From Pirellulales bacterium (GTDB taxonomy: Bacteria; Planctomycetota; Planctomycetia; Pirellulales; Thermoguttaceae), in assembly GCA_020846145.1 (NCBI GenBank), contig JADLEL010000201.1:1-42665 (forward strand): a stretch of 42,665 nucleotides of DNA. The letters are read 5' to 3'. Shown here in pieces: positions 9,401-17,029 of the stretch. Each line of letters opens with the position of its first letter. The first letter of the stretch is position 1. Below the pieces are notes generated by a model. The model saw only the letters and a list, made by a program, of their open reading frames with translations. It was not told where the DNA came from and ran no database searches. Made by a program: the position numbers and the translations under genes.

Positions 9401-10752
9401 TGGCCCAGCTTGCGAACCACAGCGGCCTGGGCGGCGGCAACATGCCCGGCGGCGCGCCCGGCCCCATCGGCTTCGGCCCCGGCGGCTTGGGCGGCGGCAC
9501 GCAAGCCGACTTCGACAGCCTGATCGAACTGATCACGAAAACGATCAAGCCCACCACCTGGGACGAGGTGGGCGGTCCGGGTTCGATTCAGCCCTTCGAG
9601 ACCAATTTGAGCATCGTCGTCAGCCAAACTCAGGAAGTCCACGAGGAGATCGTCGATCTGCTCGGCCAGTTGCGGCGGATGCAGGACCTGCAGGTTACGA
9701 TCGAGGTCCGCTTCATCACCCTCAACGACAACTTCTTCGAGCGCATCGGCATCGACTTCGACTTCGACATCCACGATTACAACTGGGGCAAGACCAACGT
9801 GGGCTTCGGTTCGGCGAACAACGCGGCGGCGCAGGCGCCGGGCGTCCAGGTGGAACCCGACCGCAACACCGTGCTCTCGGTGCGCGACAAGAACGCCACC
9901 GTGGGCATGAACGGCGGCGTGCCGGCCACCGGAGAACCCACCAGCCAATTTACCTCGACTCTCGACATTCCCTTCCGGCAGAACAGCTTCGGCCTGGCGA
10001 TTCCGCAGTTCGGCGGATTCGATCCCTCGGCCGGCGCCTCGATGGGATTCGCCATCCTGAGCGACATCGAAGCTTATTTCTTCATCAATGCCGCCCAGGG
10101 CGACCGCCGGTCGAACGTGCTGCAGGCCCCCAAGGTAACGCTGTTCAACGGCCAGCAGGCGTTCGTGGCCGACCAGTCGCAAACGCCGTTCGTAACGAGC
10201 GTGATTCCCGTGGTCGGCGATTTCGCGGCCGCCCAACAGCCGGTCATCGTGGTCCTTTCCGAAGGCACCTTCATGACCGTCCAGGCCGTGGTCTCGCAGG
10301 ACCGGCGCTTCGTGCGGTTGACCGTGGTGCCGTTCTTCAGCAAGATCGGCGACGTGAAAACCTTCACCTTCACCGGATCGGACTCGACCACCATCGACAC
10401 GTCGCGCACCGGCAACCAGATCAATCCGACCGACGCCACGAAGCAAAACAACAGCACTTCGACTTCGCATTCGGGCACCACCGTGCAGTTGCCGACCTTT
10501 TCCTTCGTGTCGGTTACGACCACCGTGAGCGTTCCCGACGGCGGCACGGTGCTCTTGGGCGGCATCAAGCGCCTGAGCGAAGGCCGCAGCGAATTCGGCG
10601 TCCCCATGCTCGCCGATCTGCCCTACATCAACCGGCTCTTTAAGAACGTGTCGGTGGGCCGCGAAACGCAAAGCCTGATGATGATGGTTACGCCGCGAAT
10701 CATCATCCAGGAAGAGGAAGAAAGCAAACTCGGCATCACCTCGGGGCCGTAA
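6463..10752 (+). CDS. Giant outer-membrane secretin (GspD/PilQ-like) with TPR-like repeats
   Basis: The 1429-residue protein has a TTG start at 6463, preceded by AGGAGA eight bases upstream; an ATG at 6511 is the alternative. A signal peptide ends near AVAAA-EQ (residue 39). Four helical-hairpin repeats follow at about residues 50-98, 228-275, 294-340 and 377-429. They share a pattern of A-x-L-x-x-G-x-x-x-x-A-E-x-L then a Y/F-x-x-F motif. A TPR-like segment lies near 525-575 and a coiled coil near 675-735. An STN/N0-like domain (TPISLEFVDAPLSKVVETLS) starts near 819. The secretin core spans about 1076-1415, with VLQAPKVTLFNGQQA, VSVPDGGTVLLGG, GVPMLADLPYINRLFKN and LMMMVTPRIII. Secretins form multimeric outer-membrane channels for pili or type II secretion. 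Typical secretins are 600-800 residues, so this one is about twice the usual size. The preceding Tad/VWA genes suggest it is the channel of the same surface system. Confidence 0.92.
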   Translation: MNTTASTRIGRAGTFFMVASALWCCSLSNAILTPAVAAAEQGPGGQDKKRQAAELLQRARKAMDENNLTTAESLIAQAEALNVEYSAFNLTGDTPKKARKELDRKRGAAMPPKPSHLFSPFSDANKKNVPAADPFAGRAKDVPANPHAFNPPAPGGIAPLPRVDAGNSLRSDAGFAVAGQSMTADRAYPSTQYAPPPSENDGNIPALFSRGPNGSSSAGAALALGGANDNPLLAARKKLAVGDLRRAAELVQQAKSQNIPYGPLDDPRRVEDAIRKMSELGSIDKNTDAYRRGYARNLTEQGEALLRYGEIDEAEKLANLAVLQPVSYGPFESKPQDLLGKISIARRSSGIAPAGDAPRSSDYARAGAPSAIDPAARLQAVELVRQAREALALNQIDRAESLARRAEQLRLPDAAFAENEDRPSFVLDAIREVRQRDGLGAMTASHNEAAPAGGSSDSNRMADRAVYDPANDPTRIVQAQAVTPQPPNRQPGESPIPVVPPEAIPSPAGDVDHRYGNPPAAAGTSAPALFQQGEAALKAHDKDRAYQLFRQAASRMNELDPATASRLQSYLQMLAAPQNPPGGGPAPTMLDEAAARQQVLARQVGGDLAHREANARAMLATNPQGALQALEEAKKKIESAGLEPQTRDVLLRRADRAIAEAKQFIEENRPQIELAAKNDRIRKEVDSRQNMKLQNQEKIALLVDEFNRQIDEQRYEEALVTAKRAAELYPKEPIVQQIVLTGKLLYRVRNNEALKSIKEKEFLDELNNVDLASIPFNSSNPIVYPDAKQWEKLSIIRRAAAAKDGRNMTEREIEINKKLKTPISLEFVDAPLSKVVETLSKYADVNIYLDPKGLSEEGITTDTPVTINVKHEIMLKSALNLILNPLHLSYVVKNEVLNITSERMKDGEIYHRTYNVADLVIPIPNFVPIPMGFDAAYQNAMSAVGYGGGAAGFSPTNSPLAVVADGNGKGQRGLVNPKLMAQLANHSGLGGGNMPGGAPGPIGFGPGGLGGGTQADFDSLIELITKTIKPTTWDEVGGPGSIQPFETNLSIVVSQTQEVHEEIVDLLGQLRRMQDLQVTIEVRFITLNDNFFERIGIDFDFDIHDYNWGKTNVGFGSANNAAAQAPGVQVEPDRNTVLSVRDKNATVGMNGGVPATGEPTSQFTSTLDIPFRQNSFGLAIPQFGGFDPSAGASMGFAILSDIEAYFFINAAQGDRRSNVLQAPKVTLFNGQQAFVADQSQTPFVTSVIPVVGDFAAAQQPVIVVLSEGTFMTVQAVVSQDRRFVRLTVVPFFSKIGDVKTFTFTGSDSTTIDTSRTGNQINPTDATKQNNSTSTSHSGTTVQLPTFSFVSVTTTVSVPDGGTVLLGGIKRLSEGRSEFGVPMLADLPYINRLFKNVSVGRETQSLMMMVTPRIIIQEEEESKLGITSGP

Positions 10753-10771
10753 CGGATCGCCGAATAAAAGC

Positions 10772-10799
10772 CGCCCCGGAGCGCATCGGTTCCGGGGCG
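10772..10799 (+). terminator. GC-rich hairpin after the secretin gene
   Basis: CGCCCCGGA (10772-10780) pairs perfectly with TCCGGGGCG (10791-10799), 20 bp after the secretin stop. No T-tract follows, so it may be a transcript-stabilising or factor-assisted terminator hairpin. The region 10800-10999 contains nothing else recognised. Confidence 0.5.
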
Positions 10800-10999
10800 C
10801 GAAGCGGGCCGCAGGGCGCGCTTGGGATCGTCCAAGGCTTCTTCGCAGGGCCGCGCCCGAAAGAAAGAAGCAAGCTCCGCGAAACTATCCCACCGGTTGC
10901 GAGCTCCCTCCCCAAACTTCTCTCCTGTGTGTAACCCTCCTCGAGGTCGTCGCCGGTTTGCCCCCCAAACCGGCGACGATCGTTTCTTGACCAATCGGC

Positions 11000-11204
11000 G
11001 TAACCGTTCACAGGGGACTGTCCCGATTTTCGCGGCACAAAAGATTATGGTGCCGTAAAAGTGCTTAATCGCCGCGAAAATGGGACTGTCCCCCTCGCGC
11101 CGCGGGAAGGGGACAGGTTCATGTTTTCGGCCTACCGTTTGTCCGCAAAATACGTCATTTCGCCGAAAAATGGACCAGTCCCCGACCGGGGCGCGAACGC
11201 TTAC
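11000..11204 (+). repeat. Twin-hairpin element, copy D (complete, 205 bp)
   Basis: This copy is the reference for the element's structure. Left terminal repeat GTAACCGTTCAC is at 11000-11011. Hairpin 1 arms are at 11012-11036 and 11071-11095 around a 34-nt loop, which contains a small GGCAC/GTGCC stem. The linker is 11096-11107. Hairpin 2 arms are at 11108-11131 and 11162-11183. GACCGGGGC follows, then right terminal repeat GCGAACGCTTAC at 11193-11204. Confidence 0.95.
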
Positions 11205-11278
11205 GAATCGGCAAGCAAGCCCTCGGCAATGCCGCCGCATCGCCGCCGAATAATCGTTTAGAGTCGATTCAACGATCG

Positions 11279-11482
11279 TAACCGTTCACAGGGGACTGTC
11301 CCGATTTTCGCGGCACAAAAGATTATGGTGCCGAAAAAGTGCTTAATCGCCGCGAAAATGGGACTGTCCCCCTCGCGCCGCGGGAAGGGGATAGGTCCAT
11401 GTTTTCGGCCTGCCGTTTGTCCGCAAAATACGTTTTCCCGCCGAAAAATGGACCAGTCCCCGACCGGGGTGTGAACGCTTAC
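11279..11482 (+). repeat. Twin-hairpin element, copy E (complete, 204 bp)
   Basis: This is a complete plus-orientation copy only 74 bp after copy D. It runs from GTAACCGTTCAC (11279-11290) to GTGAACGCTTAC (11471-11482). It ends 22 bp before the stop codon of fdhA. The two neighbours differ at several positions, so this is not a fresh tandem duplication. Confidence 0.95.
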
Positions 11483-11504
11483 CAAAGATCGAACCTCATT
11501 GGCG

Positions 11505-14219
11505 TCACCCTACATTCGCGCCTTCCACGGGTGCGACCCGGACTGCCGACACTTTGTACTCCGGCGTGCAAGCCATGGGATCGAGCCGGTCGCCCGTCAA
11601 CGCATTCGTGGGAACCTCTTCGAAGTGGAAGGAAAGAAAGACGACGCCCGGCGAGCAGCGGTCGGTGACGCGCGCGCGGACGCGAATTTTGCCGCGGCGG
11701 CTGGCGACCTCGACCATTTCGTCTTCGCGAACGTTCAGGCCGGCGGCGTCTTGCGGATGAATCTCCAATCGTTCCTCGGGGCAGAGCGTTGACAGTCCCG
11801 GCGTGCATCGCGTCATGGAGCCGCAGTTGTAATGCTGCAGGCGTCGGCCCGTGGTGAGGATCAGCGGATACGAGGCGTCGGGCGCCTCGGCCGGTTCCGC
11901 ATGATCGATGGCGCGGAACGTCGCGCGGCCGCGCGGGAAGCTCTTCTCGTAAAGCATCCGCGAACCACAATCCTTCTCGTCGAGGCAGGGCCAAGCCAAC
12001 GGATGCTCTTCGAGCCGCGGATAGCGGATGCCGGCCATCAGCGGGACCATCGCGGCGATTTCGTCCATGAGGTCCGCGGCGGTCCGCGCCGGCATGGCGT
12101 AGCCCATCCGATCGGCCAGTTCGCAGATGATATCGACGTCGGTCTTGCAGCCCGCGGGCGGATCGACGGCCTTGCGCACGCGTTGCACCTGCCGGTCGGC
12201 GTTGATGAACGTTCCCTCTTTCTCCGCGAAGCTGGCGGCGGGAAGGACCACGTGGGCAAGGCGCGCCGTTTTGGTGAGGAAAAGCTCGTTGACGACGAGG
12301 AAATCGAGCGCTGCGAGCGCTTCCTCGACGCGCTGGAGGTAAGGGTCCGTCAGCGCGGGATTGTGTCCGACGATATATGCCGCGCGCACGCGTCCCCTGC
12401 GGACGAAGTGCCAGGCTTCGGTGTATTTCAGTCCCTTATGGACGGGCAGTTTGCAGTTCCAGGCCGCCTCGAATTTGCCGCGAACGGCTTCGTCTTCCAG
12501 GGACTGGTATCCCGGGAGCACGTTGGGAAGCGCGCCCATGTCGCACGCGCCCTGCACGTTGTTCTGGCCCCGCAGGGGATTGACGCCCGTCCCTTTTCGG
12601 CCGACGTTGCCCGTCAGCAAAGCCAAGTTGGCGCACCCCATCACGCCCAGGGAGCCGTCGGAGTGTTCGGTCACGCCCAATCCGTAGAGAATCATCGCCC
12701 GATCGGCCTGGGCATACCGCCGGGCGGCGGCTTCGATATCGCCGGCCGGGATCCCCGTGATCGCGGCGACGCGATCGGGAGCGTACGCTTGCACTTTTTC
12801 CGCGAACGACTCGAAACCCTCGGTTCGCGCGGCGATGAAACGCTCGTCGTGGAGGCCCTCGCGGAGGATCACGTGCGCCAGGCCGTTCAGCAGCGCCACG
12901 TTCGTGCCCGGCCGCACCGGCAACCAAGGATCGGCCGATTGGGCCAGGCGCGTCTTGCGGGGATCGGCGACGATCAGGCGAACGCCGTTGCCGGCGATGG
13001 CGCGTTGGATTCTCATCCCGATCACGGGATGGGCTTCGGTCGGGCTACAGCCCACGAGAAAGAGCACCTCGGTCTCTTCGATATCGTCGAGCGGATTCGT
13101 GGCCGCCCCGCTCCCGAATACCGCCGAAAGGCCGGTGACCGACGGGCTGTGGCAGACGCGGGCGCAGTTGTCCACGTTGTTCGTGCCCACCACCGCCCGC
13201 ATAAACTTCTGAAAAAGATAACTTTCCTCGTTCGTGCCGCGACTCGAGGAGATGCCCATGATCGCGGCGGGACCGTATTGGTTCCTGATGGCGGCGAGCG
13301 ACCGGGCCGCGAGCCCGAGCGCCTCGTCCCACGACGCCTCGCGGAAGCCGGGAAAACGCGACCCGCCCGCCGGATCCCGGATCAGCGGCGTCGAGAGCCG
13401 GTCGGGATGGTTGACAAAGTCGATCCCGAATCGGCCCTTCACGCAAAGTATGCCTCGATTGACCGAACTGTCGGGGTCGCCGCGGACGCCGACGATGCGG
13501 TTGCCCCGGACTCCCAGCAACAGGCCGCAGCCGGTCCCGCAATACGGGCAAATCGTCTTCACTTCCCGGGAAGGCTGCTGGAAATCTTTCGCCGCCAGCG
13601 CCCCCACGGGACAACGGACCACGCATTCCCCGCACGATTCGCAGCGCGATTTCACCAAAGGATCGTTCCCGAAAGTGGCGACCATCGTGTCGAATCCGCG
13701 GAAGGCGAAGTCCAGCGCGTTGACTCCCGCTATCTCATTGCAAGTGCGCACGCAGATGCCGCAGAGCACGCATTGCTGGGGATCGTGCGTGAAGAACGGA
13801 TTCGAATCGTCCACGGGCAGCGTTTTTTCGTGCCGCCGCAAGCGCGCCAGCCGCGCCGCGTCGATTCCCACGTGGGCGGCCACGCGCTGCAATTCGCAGC
13901 GGTTGTTCTTCGCGCAGACCAGGCAGTCGGGGCGATGATCGAGAATCAGCAATTCGGCGGCGACGCGCCGCAGATCGCGAATTTCCGGACTCTCGGTGCG
14001 CACCACCATCCCCTCTTCGACGGGCGACAAGCAGGCGGGCGTCGTGCCCCGTCCGGCGATCTCGACCATGCACAGTCGGCATACGCCGGCGGGTTTCAGG
14101 TCGGGGTGATGGCAGAGATGGGGGATGTAGATGCCCGCGCCCAACGCCGCATCCAGCACGGTCGTTCCCGGAGTAGCCGCGATCTCGACGGCATCGATGC
14201 TCAGGTTGACTTGATCCAC
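11505..14219 (-). CDS. fdhA: Formate dehydrogenase catalytic subunit (Mo/W-bis-MGD, NAD-linked type)
   Basis: The 904-residue subunit oxidises formate to CO2 at a molybdenum or tungsten pterin. The N-terminus has a [2Fe-2S] domain (CHHPDL..CRLCMVEI), then the His/Cys cluster region DHRPDCLVCAKNNRCELQ. A 2x[4Fe-4S] ferredoxin domain follows (CVLCGICVRTC, CESCGECVVRC), then the Fe4S4 motif CPYCGTGCGL near residue 224. The active-site block is NVDNCARVCHSPSV. The catalytic residue is Cys (about residue 356), not selenocysteine. NPLRGQNNVQGACDMG is the typical FdhA signature, and the C-terminal molydopterin dinucleotide-binding domain is complete. The GTG at 14219, preceded by AAAGGA, is chosen because upstream frames overlap nuoF. 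It is the third gene of nuoE-nuoF-fdhA, 41 bp after nuoF, so electrons probably pass through the Fe-S chain to NAD. No fdhD or fdhE is present in the window. Confidence 0.94.
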   Translation of the reverse strand: MDQVNLSIDAVEIAATPGTTVLDAALGAGIYIPHLCHHPDLKPAGVCRLCMVEIAGRGTTPACLSPVEEGMVVRTESPEIRDLRRVAAELLILDHRPDCLVCAKNNRCELQRVAAHVGIDAARLARLRRHEKTLPVDDSNPFFTHDPQQCVLCGICVRTCNEIAGVNALDFAFRGFDTMVATFGNDPLVKSRCESCGECVVRCPVGALAAKDFQQPSREVKTICPYCGTGCGLLLGVRGNRIVGVRGDPDSSVNRGILCVKGRFGIDFVNHPDRLSTPLIRDPAGGSRFPGFREASWDEALGLAARSLAAIRNQYGPAAIMGISSSRGTNEESYLFQKFMRAVVGTNNVDNCARVCHSPSVTGLSAVFGSGAATNPLDDIEETEVLFLVGCSPTEAHPVIGMRIQRAIAGNGVRLIVADPRKTRLAQSADPWLPVRPGTNVALLNGLAHVILREGLHDERFIAARTEGFESFAEKVQAYAPDRVAAITGIPAGDIEAAARRYAQADRAMILYGLGVTEHSDGSLGVMGCANLALLTGNVGRKGTGVNPLRGQNNVQGACDMGALPNVLPGYQSLEDEAVRGKFEAAWNCKLPVHKGLKYTEAWHFVRRGRVRAAYIVGHNPALTDPYLQRVEEALAALDFLVVNELFLTKTARLAHVVLPAASFAEKEGTFINADRQVQRVRKAVDPPAGCKTDVDIICELADRMGYAMPARTAADLMDEIAAMVPLMAGIRYPRLEEHPLAWPCLDEKDCGSRMLYEKSFPRGRATFRAIDHAEPAEAPDASYPLILTTGRRLQHYNCGSMTRCTPGLSTLCPEERLEIHPQDAAGLNVREDEMVEVASRRGKIRVRARVTDRCSPGVVFLSFHFEEVPTNALTGDRLDPMACTPEYKVSAVRVAPVEGANVG

Positions 14220-14260
14220 GGTGGTTTCCTTTGCTGCATGGCGGGTTCCGATCGCCGCCC

Positions 14261-15970
14261 TCAGGCCGTGCGGGACAATTGCGATGAATTCGCCATCCGG
14301 CAGACGCCCGCGGGACAACGCCGCTGCCCGATGTGCGCCCGATACTCGTCGGGAAAGTAGCGGATGGTGCTGAGCAGGGCGTTCGGCGCGGTCTGCCCGA
14401 GTCCGCACAGCGATCCCCGCTTAATGCCTTCCGATAATTCAACGAGCAACTCCATGTCCTGCGGACGACCCCTTCCTTCCGCGATATCGACGAGGATGTC
14501 GAACAATTGCCTCGTGCCCAGCCGGCAGGGCACGCATTGCCCGCAGCATTCTCTGCGCGCAAAGTCGAGGCTGTTTCGGGCGAGGTCCACGGCGCAACTT
14601 CGTCGATCGACCGCCACCACGCCGCCGGAGCCTGTGGATGAACCGAAGGCGAGCAGGGAATCTTGATCGACGGGCGTATCCCACAAGCCGGGCGGAAGAT
14701 ATCCTCCTCCCGGCCCCCCGGTCTGTACGGCCTTGAGTTCTTCCCCGTCCGCCGCCCCCCCGCCGATCGCGTAGATCATCTCATGCAGGGTCGTGCCGAA
14801 AGGCACTTCGATCACGCCGCCGCGTTGGACGCTGCCCGAAAGGCAGAAGAGCTTGGTGCCTTTGCTTTTCGCGGTGCCCAACTCGGCGAACCAAGGCGCG
14901 CCGTTTTGCAAGATCGCCGCGGCGCAGGCCAACGTTTCCACGTTGTGGATCGCCGTGGGAAGGTTCCATAATCCCGCGGTTGGCGGGAACGGCGGGCGCA
15001 ACCGCGGCACGCCGCGTTTTCCCTCGATACATTCGAGGAGCGCGGTCTCTTCGCCGCAAATATAGGCGCCCGCGCCCTCCTTGATCTCGATGCGGAAGTT
15101 GAAGGAAGAACCGAGAATCCCCTCCCCCAGCAATCCGTATTCCCGCATCTGGAGCAGCGCGGTCCGCAGCCTTTCCAACGCCAAGGAATACTGGGCGGGA
15201 CAGTAAACGTACCCTTCGTCGGCCCCCATCGCCAAAGCGGCGATCAGCATCCCTTCCAATACGGAATGGGGATCGCTTTCCAAAAGCAACTTGTTGGAGA
15301 ACGTGCCCGGATCGCCTTCGCTCCCGTTGCAGACGACATATTTCTTCGCGCCTTTCGCTTCGCGAGTGAATTGCCACTTTCGCCAGGCGGGGAAACCCGC
15401 GCCGCCTCTTCCCCGCAAACCCGCTTTCTTGATTTCCTCGATAATTTCCGCGGTATCCAAGGCGAGGGCTTTCGTGAAGCCGGAGTAGCCGCCGTGGGCG
15501 AGGTAGTGGTCGATCTTGGCGGGATCGATGAAGCCGCAATTTCGCAAAATCCTTCTTACCTGATGCCGCATGACGGGGGTATCTTGCAGCCGCGGAATTC
15601 CTTCCACGCTTTCCGGTCCGAGGGTGCCCAGCGCCTCCGCCGCCAGGGGATCGTCGCGGAGCAGATAGCGCTCGATCAACCGCGCCGCCCTAGGCGCGTT
15701 GACGTTGCCGTACACGATGCCCGGCCGCGAGGGCTTGAAGATCGCAACGATCGGCTCCGCATAACACAGGCCGATGCAGCCCACCTCGACGACGGGGCAA
15801 TCCAATCCGCGGTTGCGCGACTCCCGCTGCAGGGCTTCCAGAACCTCGATCGCCCCGGCCGAGCGGCCGCAGGTGGCGGTTCCCACGAGGATCCGCGGTT
15901 TTCCGTCGTCTTGCGACGCCTTCCATTCGACTTGGGCCCGTTGCCGCAGGTTCTCGAAACTCCTAGTCAT
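14261..15970 (-). CDS. nuoF: NuoF-like NADH-binding flavoprotein subunit (51 kDa type)
   Basis: This 569-residue diaphorase subunit carries FMN, an NAD(H) site and Fe-S clusters. An N-terminal thioredoxin-like ferredoxin domain (TCGRSAGA, GCIGLCYAEP) covers residues 1-100. The FMN-binding loop is GRGGAGFPAW, and the NADH/FMN motif is EGAGAYICGEETALL. The [4Fe-4S] ligands are CCGQCVPCR plus the downstream SLCGLG Cys. The N-terminal ferredoxin domain resembles the diaphorase subunits of soluble NAD-linked formate dehydrogenases and hydrogenases (HndC/HylB/FdsB type) rather than complex I NuoF. The start ATG overlaps the nuoE stop by 8 nt, implying translational coupling. In this operon it most likely passes electrons from FdhA to NAD. 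Electron bifurcation is possible but cannot be shown from sequence. Confidence 0.93.
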   Translation of the reverse strand: MTRSFENLRQRAQVEWKASQDDGKPRILVGTATCGRSAGAIEVLEALQRESRNRGLDCPVVEVGCIGLCYAEPIVAIFKPSRPGIVYGNVNAPRAARLIERYLLRDDPLAAEALGTLGPESVEGIPRLQDTPVMRHQVRRILRNCGFIDPAKIDHYLAHGGYSGFTKALALDTAEIIEEIKKAGLRGRGGAGFPAWRKWQFTREAKGAKKYVVCNGSEGDPGTFSNKLLLESDPHSVLEGMLIAALAMGADEGYVYCPAQYSLALERLRTALLQMREYGLLGEGILGSSFNFRIEIKEGAGAYICGEETALLECIEGKRGVPRLRPPFPPTAGLWNLPTAIHNVETLACAAAILQNGAPWFAELGTAKSKGTKLFCLSGSVQRGGVIEVPFGTTLHEMIYAIGGGAADGEELKAVQTGGPGGGYLPPGLWDTPVDQDSLLAFGSSTGSGGVVAVDRRSCAVDLARNSLDFARRECCGQCVPCRLGTRQLFDILVDIAEGRGRPQDMELLVELSEGIKRGSLCGLGQTAPNALLSTIRYFPDEYRAHIGQRRCPAGVCRMANSSQLSRTA

Positions 15971-16421
15971 CGTCGCCCGCCTTTCGCAACAAGACCGCCA
16001 CTTTTTTCGGAGTCAGTTTCGCCTCGACCTTGTTATTGATCATGATGCACGGTGACAAGCCGCAGGCGCCGATGCAGGCCACGGTTTCGAGCGAATGGCT
16101 CAGGTCGGGGGTGGTTTCGCCTTCCTTGATGCTCAATTGCCGCTCGATTTCCTCCAGTATCCGCGGCGCGCCGCGAACGTGGCACGACGTTCCGCGGCAC
16201 ACCATCACGTGTTTTCTGCCGATGGGCGTGAATCGAAATTGCGCGTAGAAGGTCGCGACGGCATAGACCCGGCTTTCCGGTACGCCGGCGAATTGGGCCA
16301 CTTCAAGCATGGCTTCCCGCGGAAGGTAACCAAGCTCGCGTTGAACTTGCTGGAGAATGGGGATCAACTCGTGCTCTTGCCCCGCAAAGGATGACAGGAT
16401 CGCATCGAGTCGCCGTTCCAT
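15963..16421 (-). CDS. nuoE: NuoE-like [2Fe-2S] subunit (24 kDa type)
   Basis: The 152-residue protein has an N-terminal helical domain, then a thioredoxin-like [2Fe-2S] domain with ligands in CRGTSCHVRG and CIGACGLSPCI. Residues ELGYLPREAMLEVAQ and ESRVYAVATFYAQFRF are typical of NuoE/HylC/FdsG proteins. The chosen ATG at 16421 follows GGGAGA by five bases. An in-frame TTG at 16454 would run to the edge of the repeat element and is not favoured. It is first in nuoE-nuoF-fdhA and partners NuoF in the NAD-reducing module. Confidence 0.93.
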   Translation of the reverse strand: MERRLDAILSSFAGQEHELIPILQQVQRELGYLPREAMLEVAQFAGVPESRVYAVATFYAQFRFTPIGRKHVMVCRGTSCHVRGAPRILEEIERQLSIKEGETTPDLSHSLETVACIGACGLSPCIMINNKVEAKLTPKKVAVLLRKAGDDD

Positions 16422-16454
16422 GGTATCTCCCAAGGACTCTTCTGCTAACGGCAA

Positions 16455-16649
16455 GCGCCCCGGTCGGGGACTGGTCCATTTTTCGGTGAAATGACGTATT
16501 TTGCGAAAAAACGGTAGGCCGAAAACATGGACCTGTCTCCTTCCCGCGGCGCGAGGGGGACAGTCCCATTTTCGCGGCGATTAAGCACTTTTTCGGCACC
16601 ATCATCGATTGCGCCGCGAAAATCGGGACAGTCCCCTGTGAACGGTTAC
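16455..16649 (-). repeat. Twin-hairpin element, copy F
   Basis: This minus-orientation copy carries both hairpins and a clear GTGAACGGTTAC terminal repeat at 16638-16649. The other end, next to nuoE, has lost the recognisable terminal repeat; GCGCCCCGGTCGGGG starts at 16456. It sits 34 bp upstream of the nuoE start, so the operon leader or promoter lies within or beyond it. Confidence 0.9.
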
Positions 16650-17029
16650 GCTAACGGATTGCCACATGGAGGAGTTTTTCGCCCCCTGGGGACGCGCGAT
16701 CCGGCCGAATTCGCGGCCGTGTGGCACGATCATTTTCCTCGCACTTCATACTACCCCTTCCGCAAAGCCGAGTCAACTCCCGGGGGATTCATCACTTACG
16801 CGGAGTTGATTTAGACGATAGCATGCCTTGGATTCTAAAAACATCGAGTTGGGTGAGCTTTTGACATTACTTACCTGAGTATCGATCGACGCCCAGGCAA
16901 CTTGCGGATTGAATCAAACTTAAGGCGCCATTAATTGATTTTGAGAATAGCCCAGGCATAGCGAATAGCATCTGCAACGGAGTTCCCGCGAAGGCCATGA
17001 ACCGACGATGATTCGCGCTTCAACACTCC
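16650..17029. other. Intergenic stretch, no gene recognised
   Basis: No open frame with a family-like translation was found in these 380 bp. The base composition is somewhat more AT-rich than in the flanking genes. Short translated stretches on the minus strand look protein-like but are interrupted, so a decayed gene cannot be excluded. Confidence 0.4.

Noticed and set aside
7474..10671. Very long antisense open frame (over 1000 codons) opposite the secretin gene
   Set aside because: It is a shadow of the high-GC secretin gene. Its translation is His/Arg/Asp-rich without motifs, while the plus strand has clear secretin domains, a signal peptide and a ribosome binding site.
13140..13175. Selenocysteine in the formate dehydrogenase active site
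   Set aside because: The active-site codon reads TGC (Cys), and no in-frame TGA interrupts the gene.
14220..14408. N-terminal extension of fdhA by 63 residues
   Set aside because: It overlaps the nuoF coding end. The extra residues are not FdhA-like, and a GTG with a ribosome binding site stands at 14219, exactly where the ferredoxin domain begins.
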